A stretch of 58,302 nt of DNA from Willaertia magna. Lineage: Eukaryota; Heterolobosea; Eutetramitea; Acrasida; Naegleriidae. The stretch is taken from assembly GCA_902984215.1 (NCBI GenBank), contig CADWAF010000252.1:1-58302 (forward strand), given 5' to 3'. The position numbers were made by a program, and so were the translations under genes. This document shows, piece by piece, positions 41,401 to 53,695 of this stretch (within the stretch, counting starts at the first letter, position 1; every line of letters begins with the position of its first letter). Under the pieces are notes generated by a model, which worked only from the letters and a program-made list of their open reading frames with translations, had not been told where the DNA came from and searched no databases.

Positions 41401-43759
41401 AGTACAAGCAAAAACTTTACGTGTTGACATTGCTGAAGAATTTCACTTTTCTCCATTGCGTTCTCTTGATAAATCTGTTCAGTTTGTCAAAGATTTTGAA
41501 GCCAAAGAGGGAGTTACTATTGAGGTTACAGATGAAGGATTAGTTATTACAAGTAAACCATCTGACGACGTATTCGATGGTATGAAGATGAGAAGAAAGA
41601 ATTCATTCCACAAGAAATTCTTTGGTGATTACATTCACTTGGCTAAATCAGAGTTAATGAAGAAAATTAGCGAGGATTATGGAGACCAAGAAGTTTCATT
41701 CAGTAGTGTAGTGGCTAAATATAACAAGAAGTATAAGAAACAAGACAGAATATTACTTATTACTGAAAAAGCAATTTATAACATTGATCCTAACGGTTAC
41801 ATTATTCATAGACAAATTCCAATGAGAAGAATTAAGGCTGTCACAGTATCACCATATACTGATGGTTTCTTCGTCATTCATACACCTGATGAATATGATT
41901 ACGTATTTGAAAGTAGTAAGAAGACTGAAATTTTAAAGATTTTATCAGACAACTACACAAATGCTACTAGAGGTAAAATGAAGTTCCTTGTAAAACCATC
42001 TATCAAACACAAGATGAAGAAAGGTACTGAAAAACGTTTAGACTTTAGAGAAGTTGAAGGAATCCGTAATACAATTGTCACAGCAACAGACTATGGTGCT
42101 GAAGTTCAAGTTAAGGTTGAAGAAGTTATGAGCAATGAATTAGATACAAATGTTGTTCAAGATATTTACCAAGGACAAAAACTAAGAAGAAAAGAATCAT
42201 TATTGAAATGGTATATGGGTGACTATTTACACATTTCAGGTAGCAAAGCATTTGAAAAAATTAAGAAAGAGTATGGAGATAGTCAACTTTTGTACAGTGG
42301 TTTGGTACAAAAAATTAACAAACGTTATCAAGTACAAGACCGTAAGCTATTAGTGACTGATCAAGCTGTTTACAATCTTGATAATGATATGAAAGTTAAA
42401 AGAAGAATTCAATTTAAAGAAATTCAAGGCATTAGTGTCAGTACAATGCGTGATGGTTTCTTCATCTTAAGAGTTCCAACTGAATATGATTATTTATTCT
42501 CTAGTTCGGCCAAAACAGAAATTATTAAAGCTATTATGGATCAAAAGATGAAAGTTGATAATATTGCAGCTGAACTCCAAGTAGACGATAAATTAGTTTA
42601 CACTTTGTACAAAGGAAAAGGTGTTAAGACACTAGATTTCGTTGAAGATTTCACTGTTAAGAGTACACTTATGATTCCTACTAGTACTGGTGCTACAATT
42701 AGAGTAAACAATAATGCAGAAGGTGATATGGATGCAAATAATGAAAATAAACCTTCTGAAACTGAAAGTAAACAAAAACTTATTGAAAACTTACCTAAGC
42801 AACAAATTACTGACATGTACAAGGGAAGAAAGGCAAGAAAAAAGGCATCCCTACATCGTGAATTTATGGGTGATTATCTTCCAAACCATTACAATAAGTT
42901 AATTCAAGGTATTTTAAAACAAAATGGTGATACTAAAGTATTATTTGCTGGAGAAGTTGTTAAGATTAACAAAAATCTTAAAAATCAAAAGCGTATCATG
43001 ATTATTAGTGACAATCATATTTACAATATTGATCCTCAAGAATTTAAAGTTAAACGTATCATTGATTTAGATGACATTGATGGTGCTTCACTAAGTCCTT
43101 TCGCTGATGATACTTTCTGTTTACACGTTCCAAACTCATATGATTATTTATATGATTGTGATAAAAAGACTGAAATTTTGGATGTTTTACAAAATGCTGT
43201 TCTTAAAAAGGCACAAAAGAAATTACCAGTTACCATTGCAGATACATTTTCTTTCAACCCTGGTGGTAATGATTTAGTTAACATTAACTTTGTTGAAGAT
43301 AACTTGGCAGGTGAAACATTTATTGAACCACACAACAACAATTTAGTTGTTCGTGTTAACTCTAAGGAACCTGGTGTTATTTTGGAAGCAGCTTATGTGT
43401 ATATTACCAGACATGCCTCAGAAAATGACAAAGAGAACGTCAAACCTATCGAAATTAAACCTGTTCCAATTTTAGTTAAATTAAGAAAAAGATGGAAGTA
43501 TAAGTTAGAAATTCGTTTCTATGTTAATGAATACTTATCTCAATGTTCATTCCACGAAAAGATAGATACAGTTGGTAGTAGAGTAGAATATGTTTCTCAA
43601 GTGTCTGAACTAGAGCCTCGTGAAGAACGTTACGTTATTACTTTACCTGAGAGGGATGTTGTGTATTCTTTACTTTCTAAAACTAGAGTTAAATGTAAAT
43701 TGATTGATCCTATGGGTAAAACACTATTAGCTGTTCGTTTTATTTACGATGTAAGATAA
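38490..43759 (+). CDS. Myosin with class I-like motor and repeated TH1-like tail modules, three exons
   Basis: Exons 38490-38842, 38886-39300 and 39368-43759; introns of 43 and 67 bases (GTAAGT). 1719 residues. Motor about 60-745: P-loop GESGSGKTES about 156, switch I NDNSSRFGKY, switch II DIYGFE about 442, then the actin-binding region and a converter. One IQ motif lies near 755 (IIQRNFRRYKSR). The tail has an incomplete TH1-like module (about 790-885), an Asn-rich linker, then three full modules at about 994-1120, 1192-1313 and 1406-1537. Each begins R-[RK]-K-x-S-x-x-x-x-[FY]-x-G-DY and ends [ED]YDYxF/Y...KTEI. A C-terminal domain of about 170 residues is unassigned. TH1 binds acidic phospholipids and usually occurs once per heavy chain. 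No SH3 or coiled coil. Presumably a membrane-linked actin motor. Confidence 0.9.
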
Positions 43760-43834
43760 ATAAATTGTAAAATTTTATTTTGTTTTTTAGATACGTTAAA
43801 TATTTAGGTCCAAATTGGATTATTTAATTCTAAC

Positions 43835-43895
43835 AATTTTTATTGGCTTAGTTTTTTTAAAATTTTCCAATTACAAAACTAAGCCAATAAAAATT
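43835..43895. repeat. Perfect 21-base inverted repeat at the left edge of A+T island 2
   Basis: Arms at 43835-43855 and 43875-43895 are exact complements, sharing the core TTGGCTTAG / CTAAGCCAA, with a 19-base loop. It lies about 75 bases after the myosin stop. As RNA it would form a stable hairpin in the 3' untranslated region. As DNA it looks like a miniature inverted-repeat element. Confidence 0.75.
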
Positions 43896-43899
43896 ATGT

Positions 43900-46390
43900 T
43901 TGTACTAATTATATTTATAATAATTTCCTTTAATTTATTAAATTTATATTTTAAAAAAAAAATATAAATACTAATATATTATTTTTGTTCTAATTATTAC
44001 TAATATATAATAAATAAATAATAATAATATTTATTATTAGTTTTTAATTATATTTTTTAAAATAATTTTGCAGTATTTTTAGAGATATTAATTATTTTTT
44101 TAAATAGAAATTTAAAAAATAATAAAATATAATTTTTTTTATAATATCTTTTACATAATTTATTTTTATTTTTATTTTCTTTTTGTTTTCTATATTTTGT
44201 ATTATAATGAAAATTGTTTAAGTTTAGACAATAAAAAAATTAAAAAAGTGAAAAAATTTTTAACAAATTATTTTTAAAAGTAGATTTTTGTTTTATTAAT
44301 GTTTAAATTTTTTTAACTTTAATTATATAACTAAATAACCCTTTAAAATTTTATATTTTTTTATCCATAAATTTAAAAAGTTTTTAATAAAATTCTTTAT
44401 AACTTTGTTAATCTTTTTTTAACAAATAAAATATAAATTAAAAAAATAAATATTAATCATACATCTAACAAAAAATCATAAAAAAATATCAACATTCACT
44501 ATACACAATAATTAATCTTATTCTAATTACTTGCTTCTACTTTTTTATAGAAATAACTGAAATAAAAATTAAATAATAATACAATTATTTATATTTTAAT
44601 AACAATAAAAAATTCTTTATTAAATAATATTTTATTACAAAAATTTAATGAATACAAAAAATAATAATTTTAATTTAAAAAATTTTATAATAAATAATAA
44701 TAATAGTTATAATAATAATATTTTATAAACAATAAAAAATAATAAATCATATAATAAAGAATATTTAATTAAATATAATAAATTTTTAATAAAAATAAAA
44801 TTACTAATTAAATAATTAAAAAACTATGCCATTTCATTTAATTTTATAACTTAATATCAATTTTAAACGACATTACTATAAATAAATATGTAAAAATAAC
44901 TTTAAAAATTTTAATAACTATAATTAATAAACTTTTATAAAATAATAATAATATTAAAATAACAAAAATAATTGATGAATCAAATAATTTTTATTGTTTA
45001 TATTATAATATAATTAAATACTTTATTAAAAAAAATCATAAATTAATTGAAAAAGATAAAAAAATATTAATTATTTATTATGTTATATAAAATTTAAATA
45101 CAAAAAAATTCAAATATATGTAGAATATAAAAATTAATAAATTTAATAAATTTAAAATTGATTAATAAAATTAAAAATTTTAATAATCAATATAAATTTA
45201 TTTTAAAATACATAATTTCTAATGATTTTATAATTTTATTATTTATTAAACAAAATATAAATATATATAAATATAAATAATAATTTTAATTTAATTAATA
45301 AATCATCTTTATTTTGTTTAATATATTAATAGATTTTATTATTAAATAGATGTTACATTTATGATAATTTAATAAAAATTTATAAAGTAATTAAATATTA
45401 TAGAATAAATATAAAAGAAAATAATATTCAAATTATTTTTTTAAAATTTTAAATATATTAAAAAATAAAAATTTATTGATAATTTATTTATAAATAAAAA
45501 ATTTTAAACATAATTTATTATTTTTTATTTTTTAAAAAAATTTGAAATAATAATATTTATAATTATTTATTACAATATTTAATAAAATAAAAAAATAAAT
45601 TACAAAATTTTACAATAAATATAAATACAAATTTAAATATAAAACAAAATATTGAATGTAGTATTAAAGAATTTAATGTAAATAATAAATATGTAAAAAT
45701 AAGTATATGATTTATATTTAATAATAAATTAAATATTTATAATTTTTCATTACCTATATTTTATAAAATAATTACTTAAGATTTTACAATATTTTAATTA
45801 ATTTTTGTAATTTTTAAATAATAAAATAATTAAAAGTAGTTTTTTAAGTTTTAAAAATATATTATTTTAAAATAGAAAAAAAAAATAATAAAAATTATTT
45901 ATAATTAATTATTTATAAATAATTAAAAATAATTAAATCTGAAAAAAAAAAGAAAATTATTAGTAAAATGTAAAATAGAAAATAAATGTTTATTAAATAT
46001 AATTATATTTTTAATTAAAGCATATAATTTTTATAATAAATTACAGAAAATAAAAATTATTAGGTATTCAAGAAATATCTAAGAAAAATTTACTCTTTAT
46101 TATAAAATTTCTATTTGATAATTATTATTTAATTAAAGAAAATTATGAAATAAATTTAAATGAAATTTCAAAATTTAATTTTACAGAATTTTCAAAATTA
46201 AATTTTATAGAATTTTCAAAATTATTTAATACCATTAAAATTCGAAAATATATTATAAATTGATAATTTAAATATAAAAGATAGAAATTTAACAATTTAG
46301 TCAAAAATAAGATATACAAAAATAAGATAAACATTTTGTTTGTTTTTTAATTTTATTTTAAAAATTATAAATAAATATTTTTATTAATTT
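43900..46390. other. A+T island 2, about 2.5 kb without convincing genes
   Basis: Very low G+C throughout (four G or C in the 60 bases at 44701, for example), with sharp borders at the myosin and acyl-CoA synthetase genes. The only ORF over 60 codons is low-complexity (46143-46334, minus). No terminal repeat or similarity to island 1 is visible by eye beyond base composition and an inverted repeat at one edge of each. Confidence 0.6.
46162..46228. repeat. Short tandem repeat, period about 24 bases
   Basis: The unit GAATTTTCAAAATTAAATTT recurs about 2.5 times with small changes. On the minus strand the period of 24 keeps one frame and would read as FENSIKFN-type octapeptides, so a decayed coding repeat is possible. 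Simple A+T slippage is as likely. Confidence 0.5.
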
Positions 46391-46397
46391 CCTTAAA

Positions 46398-48596
46398 TTA
46401 ATCTTTACCTTCGTACATTTCATCAATAAGATCCTTATATTTCTTGACGAGATTTGGTCTTTTAAGTTTCATTGCAGATGTCAATAATTCATTCTCTGGT
46501 GTCCATTCATCAATTAACAATCTAAAATCTTTAATTTCTTCCATTCTTTGTAAGTTTGCTTTCTTTGCCTCTGACAATAAAGAATTCTTTACTGCAGCTC
46601 TTAATTGTTTATTTTCAAGTAATTCACCAATATTCTCAGTTAAACCATTTTCATGAGCCCATTGTTTTGTATAACCAGGTTGAAGAATAATCAAAGCAAC
46701 AGCAAAACTCTTTTCAGAATCACCATAAACCATAATACCATTTGGTGCAATGAAAGGACTGTTTCCATAAATTGATTCTAATTTTTCAATTGCAATATAT
46801 TCACCTTGACTTAATTTAATTAAATTCTTCTTTCTGTCAATAATACTGAAACTACCATTTGGATTTAAAACTGCAATATCTCCACTCTTAAAGTAACCAT
46901 CTTCTCCATATGATTCTTTTGTCAATTCTTCTTGTTTATAATAACCCATTGTGACAGTATGTCCTTTAATAACAATTTCACCACGAGGTGGATTATCAGT
47001 AACTAAATAATTCATTTCTGGTACTGAAACTAATTTAACTTGAACTGAAGGAACAGGTGTACCAACACTTCCAGTTTGGAATTTGCCATAACCACATTGT
47101 AAACAAGCACCAGCTGAAGTTTCAGTCAAACCGTATCCTTGAATAACACAACAAGATAAACAAACTCTTAAGAATTCATGAGTATCTTTAGAAAGTGCAG
47201 CACCTCCAGATAAAATTAAAGCTAATCTACCACCAGTTAATTGTTTAAATTTCTTAAATACAAGTAAATTCCAAAGAGGGGTTTCTCTTCCAGCATAAAG
47301 AGCATTTAATTTATAACTAAATGCATTGTTAAATAACCATTGAACAATTGGAGGTGATTTCTTTAATTTTTCTAATGCTCCCTTCTTAATGGTATCAAAT
47401 ACACGAGGAACACCAACTAAAACACCTGGTGCAATCACTTCTAAGTCACCTTTTGGTCTAGCACCTTTATCAGTAAGAGTTTTAGGATTAGCATAACCAA
47501 TACGTCCACCACGCTTTAAAACAACATGTTCAGCTGCCATTTCTAAAATATGGGCTAATGGTAAATAAGCACAATAAACATATGCAACTTTGTCATCATC
47601 ACCAATTTGTACATCTGCACTAGCAATAATAGATAAAATGTTCTTGTGAGAAATTAAAATACCTTTAGGATTACCTGTTGAACCACTTGTATACATGATT
47701 AATGCTAATGATTCTTTTGTTGCAACTTCTCTTGGTTTAATTACATTATCATTCTTATAATCATTTTCTCCAATCTTTTCCACTTCTTCAAAACTATATA
47801 CCTTTAATCCTTTTTCTGTCAATTCTTGAATAAGTTTAGTAGTTTTTTCCTTTTCACTTTCAGTAAAGGCTTGACCTTCAGTATAAATAATTGTTTTTAA
47901 AGTAGGACAACCTGGTTGAATAACTTTAGCAATTTTAGTTAAACTCTTTTCATTTACTAATAAACAAGTAACTTCACATTCATTAATTGAAGAGATTAAA
48001 GCAGAATCACCTAAACTTGCATAAACAGTCATTGAAGTAATATTGTATCTAAAACATGCATGAAGAGCCATTAACCATTCTTTTCTAGTTTCATCAAAGA
48101 TACCAAATCTATCATATGAATTCATTCCTGTAAGCCTAACAACACCAGCTGCAAAGTTATTAATTCTTTTATCAATTGCTTCATAGGTTTCATAAACTAA
48201 ATCTCCGAATTCAATTACTTCCCAATCTATTCCTTCTCTCTTTTCAATTATCTTTCTTAATGGGATTCTATGTCCTAAACAAGCATTGTTTTTATAGGTT
48301 TTTACTAACCATGCAAAATATTCATTCATAGTAGAAACTCCTTCTACTGGTGAATCTAATAATTTATTGTTTGGGCATTGTACAGATATTCTTGGTTTAG
48401 TTTCAGTCTTTGGGTTCCATCCTTCTTCATCTACTTCATAACTTATTTCTTTATATTTATCAAATCTACCTCTTAAATCATGAGTCATCCAATCAACACC
48501 CCATATTAATCTATATAAATAATATAAACCGATATCAATAAGATTAATGGTGAAAGCGATCACCCAACCAATGCATTCCAAAATTATGTTGGCCAT
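46398..48596 (-). CDS. Long-chain acyl-CoA synthetase (ACSL type)
   Basis: 732 residues, single exon. An N-terminal hydrophobic helix (about 4-30, IILECIGWVIAFTINLIDIG) suggests a membrane anchor in the ER or lipid droplet. AMP-binding motif IMYTSGSTGNPKGILISH is near 300. The adenylate-forming core includes VFDTIKKG, QGYGLTETSAGACLQ and DGYFKSGDIAVLNPNG. It is followed by the ACSL-characteristic IDRKKNLIKLSQGEYIAIEK, with the catalytic Lys region of the C-terminal lobe. It activates fatty acids with ATP and CoA for lipid synthesis or beta-oxidation. Length and motifs agree with ACSL3/4-like enzymes. Substrate chain length cannot be read from sequence. Confidence 0.93.
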   Translation of the reverse strand: MANIILECIGWVIAFTINLIDIGLYYLYRLIWGVDWMTHDLRGRFDKYKEISYEVDEEGWNPKTETKPRISVQCPNNKLLDSPVEGVSTMNEYFAWLVKTYKNNACLGHRIPLRKIIEKREGIDWEVIEFGDLVYETYEAIDKRINNFAAGVVRLTGMNSYDRFGIFDETRKEWLMALHACFRYNITSMTVYASLGDSALISSINECEVTCLLVNEKSLTKIAKVIQPGCPTLKTIIYTEGQAFTESEKEKTTKLIQELTEKGLKVYSFEEVEKIGENDYKNDNVIKPREVATKESLALIMYTSGSTGNPKGILISHKNILSIIASADVQIGDDDKVAYVYCAYLPLAHILEMAAEHVVLKRGGRIGYANPKTLTDKGARPKGDLEVIAPGVLVGVPRVFDTIKKGALEKLKKSPPIVQWLFNNAFSYKLNALYAGRETPLWNLLVFKKFKQLTGGRLALILSGGAALSKDTHEFLRVCLSCCVIQGYGLTETSAGACLQCGYGKFQTGSVGTPVPSVQVKLVSVPEMNYLVTDNPPRGEIVIKGHTVTMGYYKQEELTKESYGEDGYFKSGDIAVLNPNGSFSIIDRKKNLIKLSQGEYIAIEKLESIYGNSPFIAPNGIMVYGDSEKSFAVALIILQPGYTKQWAHENGLTENIGELLENKQLRAAVKNSLLSEAKKANLQRMEEIKDFRLLIDEWTPENELLTSAMKLKRPNLVKKYKDLIDEMYEGKD

Positions 48597-48764
48597 CTTT
48601 TATTTTTTTTAAAATTAGTTTTTCGGAGCAGTAACACTAAAAGAAGATGCTGCACCAAAATAAAAAGGCTTCCTTAATGTTATGAATAAAGGAATTGATT
48701 AGCAAAGGAATTAAGGAAAATAAAGTACTACAAGTACCTTTTTATTACAAAAGCATTTAAATAC

Positions 48765-51329
48765 TTATTTATACAAGTTAGATTGTTCTAATCTTTGTTT
48801 TCTTTCAATTAAAACCCAATCCCATTCATAATCATAAATAAATTTTTCTCTCACAAATAAATTTAAAAATAAATTTCTTAAATAGTGATAATCAGGTTCT
48901 TCATAAAACTTTAATTTTCTTGTATAATTTAAATAAGTTGCAAACTCAATTGGTAAACCCTTACATAAAGTTACAATCTTAATACTTTTCTTCTTATTAT
49001 AAATATTATTATAATGATCTTCTTTTGTTTTACCAGTTAATCCTTGCCAAGGTAAAGAACCACGTAAGAAATATAATAGAACATAACCGAGAGACTCCAA
49101 GTCATCTCGTCTTGATTGTTCAAATCCTCTATGATTATATAAACTAGCATATCTTGCAGTACCAGTTAAATGTTTATCTTTTCTTGGTGGAATATGTCCC
49201 TTGTCAGTATAATACATTTTACTTAATCCAAAATCAATTAAATAAACAGTGTTCTCACTAGAAGGTGGTGGTATATTACTACTTCTATTATTAGATAATA
49301 ATTGTAACATTCCATTATTTATAGTTCCTTTCCTTCCCATCAGGAAATTATCTGGTTTTATATCTCTATGAACAAAATTTCTTTTATGTGTAAATTCAAT
49401 TCTTTGTATCATTTGATCCGCTAACATAATAACTGTTTTTAAACTAAATTTACGATTACACTTCTTAAATACATTCTCTAAACTAGGTCCTAATAACTCT
49501 TGTACCATTACATTATAAATACTTTCTGTACCATACCAAAATACTTTTGGAATGCCAATCACTGGTTGTTGTTGTTGTTGATTATTTGTATTGTTATTAT
49601 TATTTGTAGTATTATTTACTCCTGATACATTTGGATTAGCAGGTGCATTTAATAAATATGAAATTACTTTAGCTTCATAAATTAATTGTTGTTTTCCTGA
49701 ATTATTTTGTGAAGCTGAAATATTTTCTAATTTTGCAGCAAAATATTCTTGATCAGATCCAACTAATGAAGATAAATAAACATCTCCAAATGCACCATTA
49801 CCTATTTTACTAATTAATCTATATTTACCACCAAATACATATCCAACAGGTGCATTATTATTTACACCATTATTATTAGCACTACTTCCTATATTTTGAT
49901 TATTATTTGTTTGTACCACTGCACTTACAGGTGGTAGTGTTGTTGTTGTTGTATTTGTTGTTATTAAAGGTTGTTGCTGTGTTGGTTGAGGTGATATATT
50001 CTCTAACTTTACATATTGTTGATTTGTTATTTGTTGTTGATTATTACGAGTATTTGTTTGTGTATTTGTTTGTGGTAATGTTGATGGATAATTCATCATT
50101 TTATAATAATTTGTTAATGATTGATTATTACCTACAGTATTATTATTTGTTTGTTGTAAATAAGGTGAATTATTATTTGTTGATCTTTGTAACATGTAAT
50201 TATTTGTATTTGTTGGATAATAATGATAACTATTTAATAATTGTTGTTGTTGATGTAACATATCTTCAACAACTATTGGATAATTAGCTGATGATCCAGG
50301 TTGTAAAGAAATATTACTCGTTCTATATGATGTTGTTGGTAAATTATTATTAGATCCACTTGATGTTTGATAATAATTTGAAGATGTAGTAGTTGTAGGT
50401 AATTTATAATAATTATTAAGATGATGTGTAGGACTAACACTTTCTAATTTAATATTACTACTTGATGTTGTTGTAGGTGTTGGATTATAAGATGTTTGAT
50501 TCATTCTTGTATTATTATAATTATTATTTGATGTAAGTAATCCAGGACTATTAGTAGAAGTATAATTATAAGAAGAATGTGTTGTTCCTTTTAAATGTAA
50601 AGGATAATTATTACCTAATAAATTATTATTATTACTAATAGATGGAGTAATATAATAACTATTTGTTAATGTAGTATTATTATTTGATGTATGTCCAATA
50701 GGATTACTACTATCTTGTTGTTGTTGATAATATAAAGTATTTGGTTCTAATAATGTTGGATTATAAAAATATCTATTATTATTACTACTTGTTGTTGTTG
50801 CAGTAGTATTATTATTATTAGTACTATTAGTAGTAGTAGCAATAGGAAGATTATTATTAGTTGATGAATTATTTTGTATTGTAGTTGATGTATTTGTTGT
50901 TGGTGTTGCCGTACTAGTTCCATAATATGAATTATAATAATTTGCATGTTGTTGAAGTAAATGATTGGAAGTAGTATTACCTGTATTAGAACCAGCGGTA
51001 TTTGTTGCTGTTGCAGTAGGGTTTGTAGGGTAGTATAAATTATAATGATTAGATGGAGATAATTGATCTGTATTATAATAAAGTAATGATGATGGTTGTG
51101 TAGGGTTTGTTGTTGTTGGTTCTAAAAGTAAAGAAGAGGAAGTATAATTATAACGAGAAGTATTATTATTTACAGCATTATTATTTCTATTAGTATTATT
51201 ATTAACAAGATTTGAAGAAGAAGTATTATTATTATTTGTAGGTGTTGTATTTCCAGTTGTTGTTGTTGTTGCTGTATTACCTACCCTAAATAAATAATCA
51301 TTTGGTTCTATCTGTTGTTGCCGCATCAT
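48765..51329 (-). CDS. Casein kinase 1-like protein kinase with long Asn/Thr/Gln-rich N-terminus
   Basis: 854 residues. About 495 N-terminal residues are Asn, Thr, Ser, Tyr and Gln-rich low complexity, prion-like in composition. The kinase domain runs from about 500 to 835: glycine loop [10 protein letters not shown], Lys in FAAKLEN, catalytic loop [18 protein letters not shown], and the CK1 signature [13 protein letters not shown]...[22 protein letters not shown]. There is a short Asn/Gln insert (about 590) before [15 protein letters not shown]1 kinases prefer primed or acidic Ser/Thr sites and act in trafficking, clocks and DNA repair. The kinase is intact. The C-terminal tail is very short, so localisation is likely set by the N-terminus. 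Confidence 0.92.
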   Translation of the reverse strand: MMRQQQIEPNDYLFRVGNTATTTTTGNTTPTNNNNTSSSNLVNNNTNRNNNAVNNNTSRYNYTSSSLLLEPTTTNPTQPSSLLYYNTDQLSPSNHYNLYYPTNPTATATNTAGSNTGNTTSNHLLQQHANYYNSYYGTSTATPTTNTSTTIQNNSSTNNNLPIATTTNSTNNNNTTATTTSSNNNRYFYNPTLLEPNTLYYQQQQDSSNPIGHTSNNNTTLTNSYYITPSISNNNNLLGNNYPLHLKGTTHSSYNYTSTNSPGLLTSNNNYNNTRMNQTSYNPTPTTTSSSNIKLESVSPTHHLNNYYKLPTTTTSSNYYQTSSGSNNNLPTTSYRTSNISLQPGSSANYPIVVEDMLHQQQQLLNSYHYYPTNTNNYMLQRSTNNNSPYLQQTNNNTVGNNQSLTNYYKMMNYPSTLPQTNTQTNTRNNQQQITNQQYVKLENISPQPTQQQPLITTNTTTTTLPPVSAVVQTNNNQNIGSSANNNGVNNNAPVGYVFGGKYRLISKIGNGAFGDVYLSSLVGSDQEYFAAKLENISASQNNSGKQQLIYEAKVISYLLNAPANPNVSGVNNTTNNNNNTNNQQQQQPVIGIPKVFWYGTESIYNVMVQELLGPSLENVFKKCNRKFSLKTVIMLADQMIQRIEFTHKRNFVHRDIKPDNFLMGRKGTINNGMLQLLSNNRSSNIPPPSSENTVYLIDFGLSKMYYTDKGHIPPRKDKHLTGTARYASLYNHRGFEQSRRDDLESLGYVLLYFLRGSLPWQGLTGKTKEDHYNNIYNKKKSIKIVTLCKGLPIEFATYLNYTRKLKFYEEPDYHYLRNLFLNLFVREKFIYDYEWDWVLIERKQRLEQSNLYK

Positions 51330-52067
51330 TTTGGTGTTTTATTAATTGTACTTTTTAAAAAAGTAAAGAAAGGAAAGAAAGAAGAACACAACAATGTTAT
51401 TTTTTTGTTTGGTGATGAGTACGTCAATGAATAAATAGGAATTCTAATAGAGGGGTTTAATTGAAATGTAATTGAGTAAAAATTTTTTAGAAGGAAAAGC
51501 AAATTGTTTTTAGATGATGAACAACAGTAGAGTGGTGTTGAGGTAATCAAAAAACGAATACTAGATTTCAAATTGGAAGGGAGAAGGGCGCAGATAATTA
51601 TTATTGTTGTTCAATAAAGTATTCTATTGTGCTTGTTGCTGTCTATTGTTTTTGATACAATACTAGAAGTTACTTTCACCCAGAAGAACAATTTCAATTT
51701 TTTTGTAAAAATAAGTATTTTCGCAGAGGCAAAAGCTGTCAGTTGAACAACGAAGAACGACTTTTAAGATTCACAATTCCTTTGGCAAGAGATAATTATT
51801 CTCTTTTTCCAATAAAGATATTTCAATGTAAATGTAATGTTTTGTATGGGGGATACATATACCTTCAAGTATTTTTAGCTGATTATTCTAGGGAAGAGAA
51901 ATGAACAGTTTTGGAGAATTTGTTTTGAGGGTAAATGCAAATTTAAAGTTTTGCAAAAAATCCTTTTGTATAAATTTAATATATTAATATAAATATTATT
52001 TTGATTCATTCATTATTTATTACAAAGAGAATTTACAAGTAATTTTTAATACAATTTTATAAATAGT
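51330..52067. other. Intergenic, CK1 gene upstream region
   Basis: This spacer has mixed composition and contains no recognisable gene. A small minus-strand ORF (51326-51571) overlapping the kinase start looks random. Confidence 0.4.
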
Positions 52068-53426
52068 TTATAAATATAAACCTTCAGGCACACCTTGAGT
52101 CTTCTTGTACAAAACTTTTTCTTTAGCTTTTGTAAAATCAACTTGAGTAACTTGCATTCTACGATCCCTTAAAGCTAATAAACCAGCTTCTGTACAAACA
52201 GCTTTAATATCAGCACCAGATAATTCATCTTTTGCCATAACAAATTCTTCTAAATTAACATCAGTAGCTAAATTCATTTTACGTGTGTGTATTTCGAAAA
52301 TCTTTCTCTTTGTTTTAACATCAGGGAATGGGAACTTAATTTTACGGTCAATTCTACCAGGTCTAATTAAAGCAGTATCTAAAGTTTCAATTCTATTAGT
52401 TGCCATAATAACTTTAACATCACCTCTAGAATCAAAACCATCTAATTGATTCAATAATTCTAACATTGTTCTTTGAATTTCTCTTTCACCACCTGAAGTA
52501 GAATCATATCTTTTAGTACCAATAGCATCAATCTCATCAATAAATACAATACTTGGAGCTAATTCTTCTGCAACTCTAAATAATTCACGAACAAGTTTTG
52601 GACCTTCTCCAAGATACTTTTGAATTAATTCGGAACCAACAACACGTAAGAAAGTTGCACTTGTATGATGCGCAACAGCCTTTGCTAATAAAGTCTTACC
52701 AGTACCTGGTTCACCATATAAAATTACACCTTTTGGAGGCTTAATACCAATATCTTCATATAATTCAGGGTGAGTTAATGGGAATTCTACAGCCTCTTTA
52801 ATTTCTTGTACTTGATCTTCTAAACCACCAATTTGTGAATAACTTTCTAATGGTGCTTTATCTACTTTCATTACAGAAACCATTGGATCAGCTTCATCTT
52901 GTAAAATACCTATTATTGCTAAATATCTATTGTGTAATAAGACACTACATCCAGGTTCTAATTGATCCTTGTCAACAATTGAAAGTATAGATACATAAAA
53001 TTCTGGTCCAACACTACTAGAAACAATTGCGTGGTTATCATCAATAATTTCTTCTAATGTACCAACAGCCATTGGTGATCCTCTTAATTCATCTAACATG
53101 TTACGTTCTTCTTCTTTATCTTTATTCTTTTCTTGGGCAGTTAAAAGTTTAGCTTGATTAGTAACAAATTCTTTTTCCATTGTTAAATAATCTTGAATTC
53201 TTTCTAATCTTAATAATCTAAGTTTACATTTTGAGAGAGGTGTGACTTCTGGTAATTTAGCTGCAATTTGTGGTCCCTTCTTTCTCTTCTTTCTTCCAAT
53301 TCTAGTTGGGGTTGGTTGTTCAAATTTCTTCTTTTCTTTCTTTTTCTTCTTATCTTGATCTCCCTTCTTTTTTCCTCCACCAGGGAATTGAGAGAATGGA
53401 TTTTGTCCAGATGGTGCGTTTCCCAT
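52068..53426 (-). CDS. RPT2: 26S proteasome regulatory ATPase subunit Rpt2 (PSMC1, S4)
   Basis: 452 residues. The N-terminus MGNAPSG is an N-myristoylation site, conserved in Rpt2 and used to tether the proteasome to membranes. A Lys-rich stretch, a coiled coil (about 70-110) and an OB domain follow. The AAA+ module has Walker A GEPGTGKT about 240, Walker B FIDEID about 295 and [12 protein letters not shown] about 355. The C-terminus ends GLYL, a hydrophobic-Tyr-X tail that docks into the 20S alpha ring. The subunit unfolds and translocates substrates. Length is normal (human 440). It also links to the antizyme gene in this window, whose target is degraded by the proteasome. No introns. Confidence 0.97.
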   Translation of the reverse strand: MGNAPSGQNPFSQFPGGGKKKGDQDKKKKKEKKKFEQPTPTRIGRKKRKKGPQIAAKLPEVTPLSKCKLRLLRLERIQDYLTMEKEFVTNQAKLLTAQEKNKDKEEERNMLDELRGSPMAVGTLEEIIDDNHAIVSSSVGPEFYVSILSIVDKDQLEPGCSVLLHNRYLAIIGILQDEADPMVSVMKVDKAPLESYSQIGGLEDQVQEIKEAVEFPLTHPELYEDIGIKPPKGVILYGEPGTGKTLLAKAVAHHTSATFLRVVGSELIQKYLGEGPKLVRELFRVAEELAPSIVFIDEIDAIGTKRYDSTSGGEREIQRTMLELLNQLDGFDSRGDVKVIMATNRIETLDTALIRPGRIDRKIKFPFPDVKTKRKIFEIHTRKMNLATDVNLEEFVMAKDELSGADIKAVCTEAGLLALRDRRMQVTQVDFTKAKEKVLYKKTQGVPEGLYL

Positions 53427-53695
53427 GTTTTTCTATTATTTCAATTTTTTGATTGTTTAATGTTTGGCAATAGGAAGTAAAAATAATTAGAAAAACAAAT
53501 TATCAATAACAATCTAAAGATACTCACTTATTTTTTTTTGATTTAAATTTTTTGGAATTAAAGTAGTAAAAATAGAACTTGAGTTTATTGTACAAAATAT
53601 TTACAAGTACTTTGGTTTGATGATGCGTCTGTCTGTGGGTGGTTGTTGAGTTTGCTTGAAGTCTTCATAAGGCTCAACAATGAACATTTAGCGAA

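Noticed and set aside
46143..46334. 63-codon minus-strand ORF at the edge of A+T island 2
   Set aside because: It consists of Phe, Leu, Ile, Asn and Lys only, as expected from near-pure A+T DNA, with no leader or domain.
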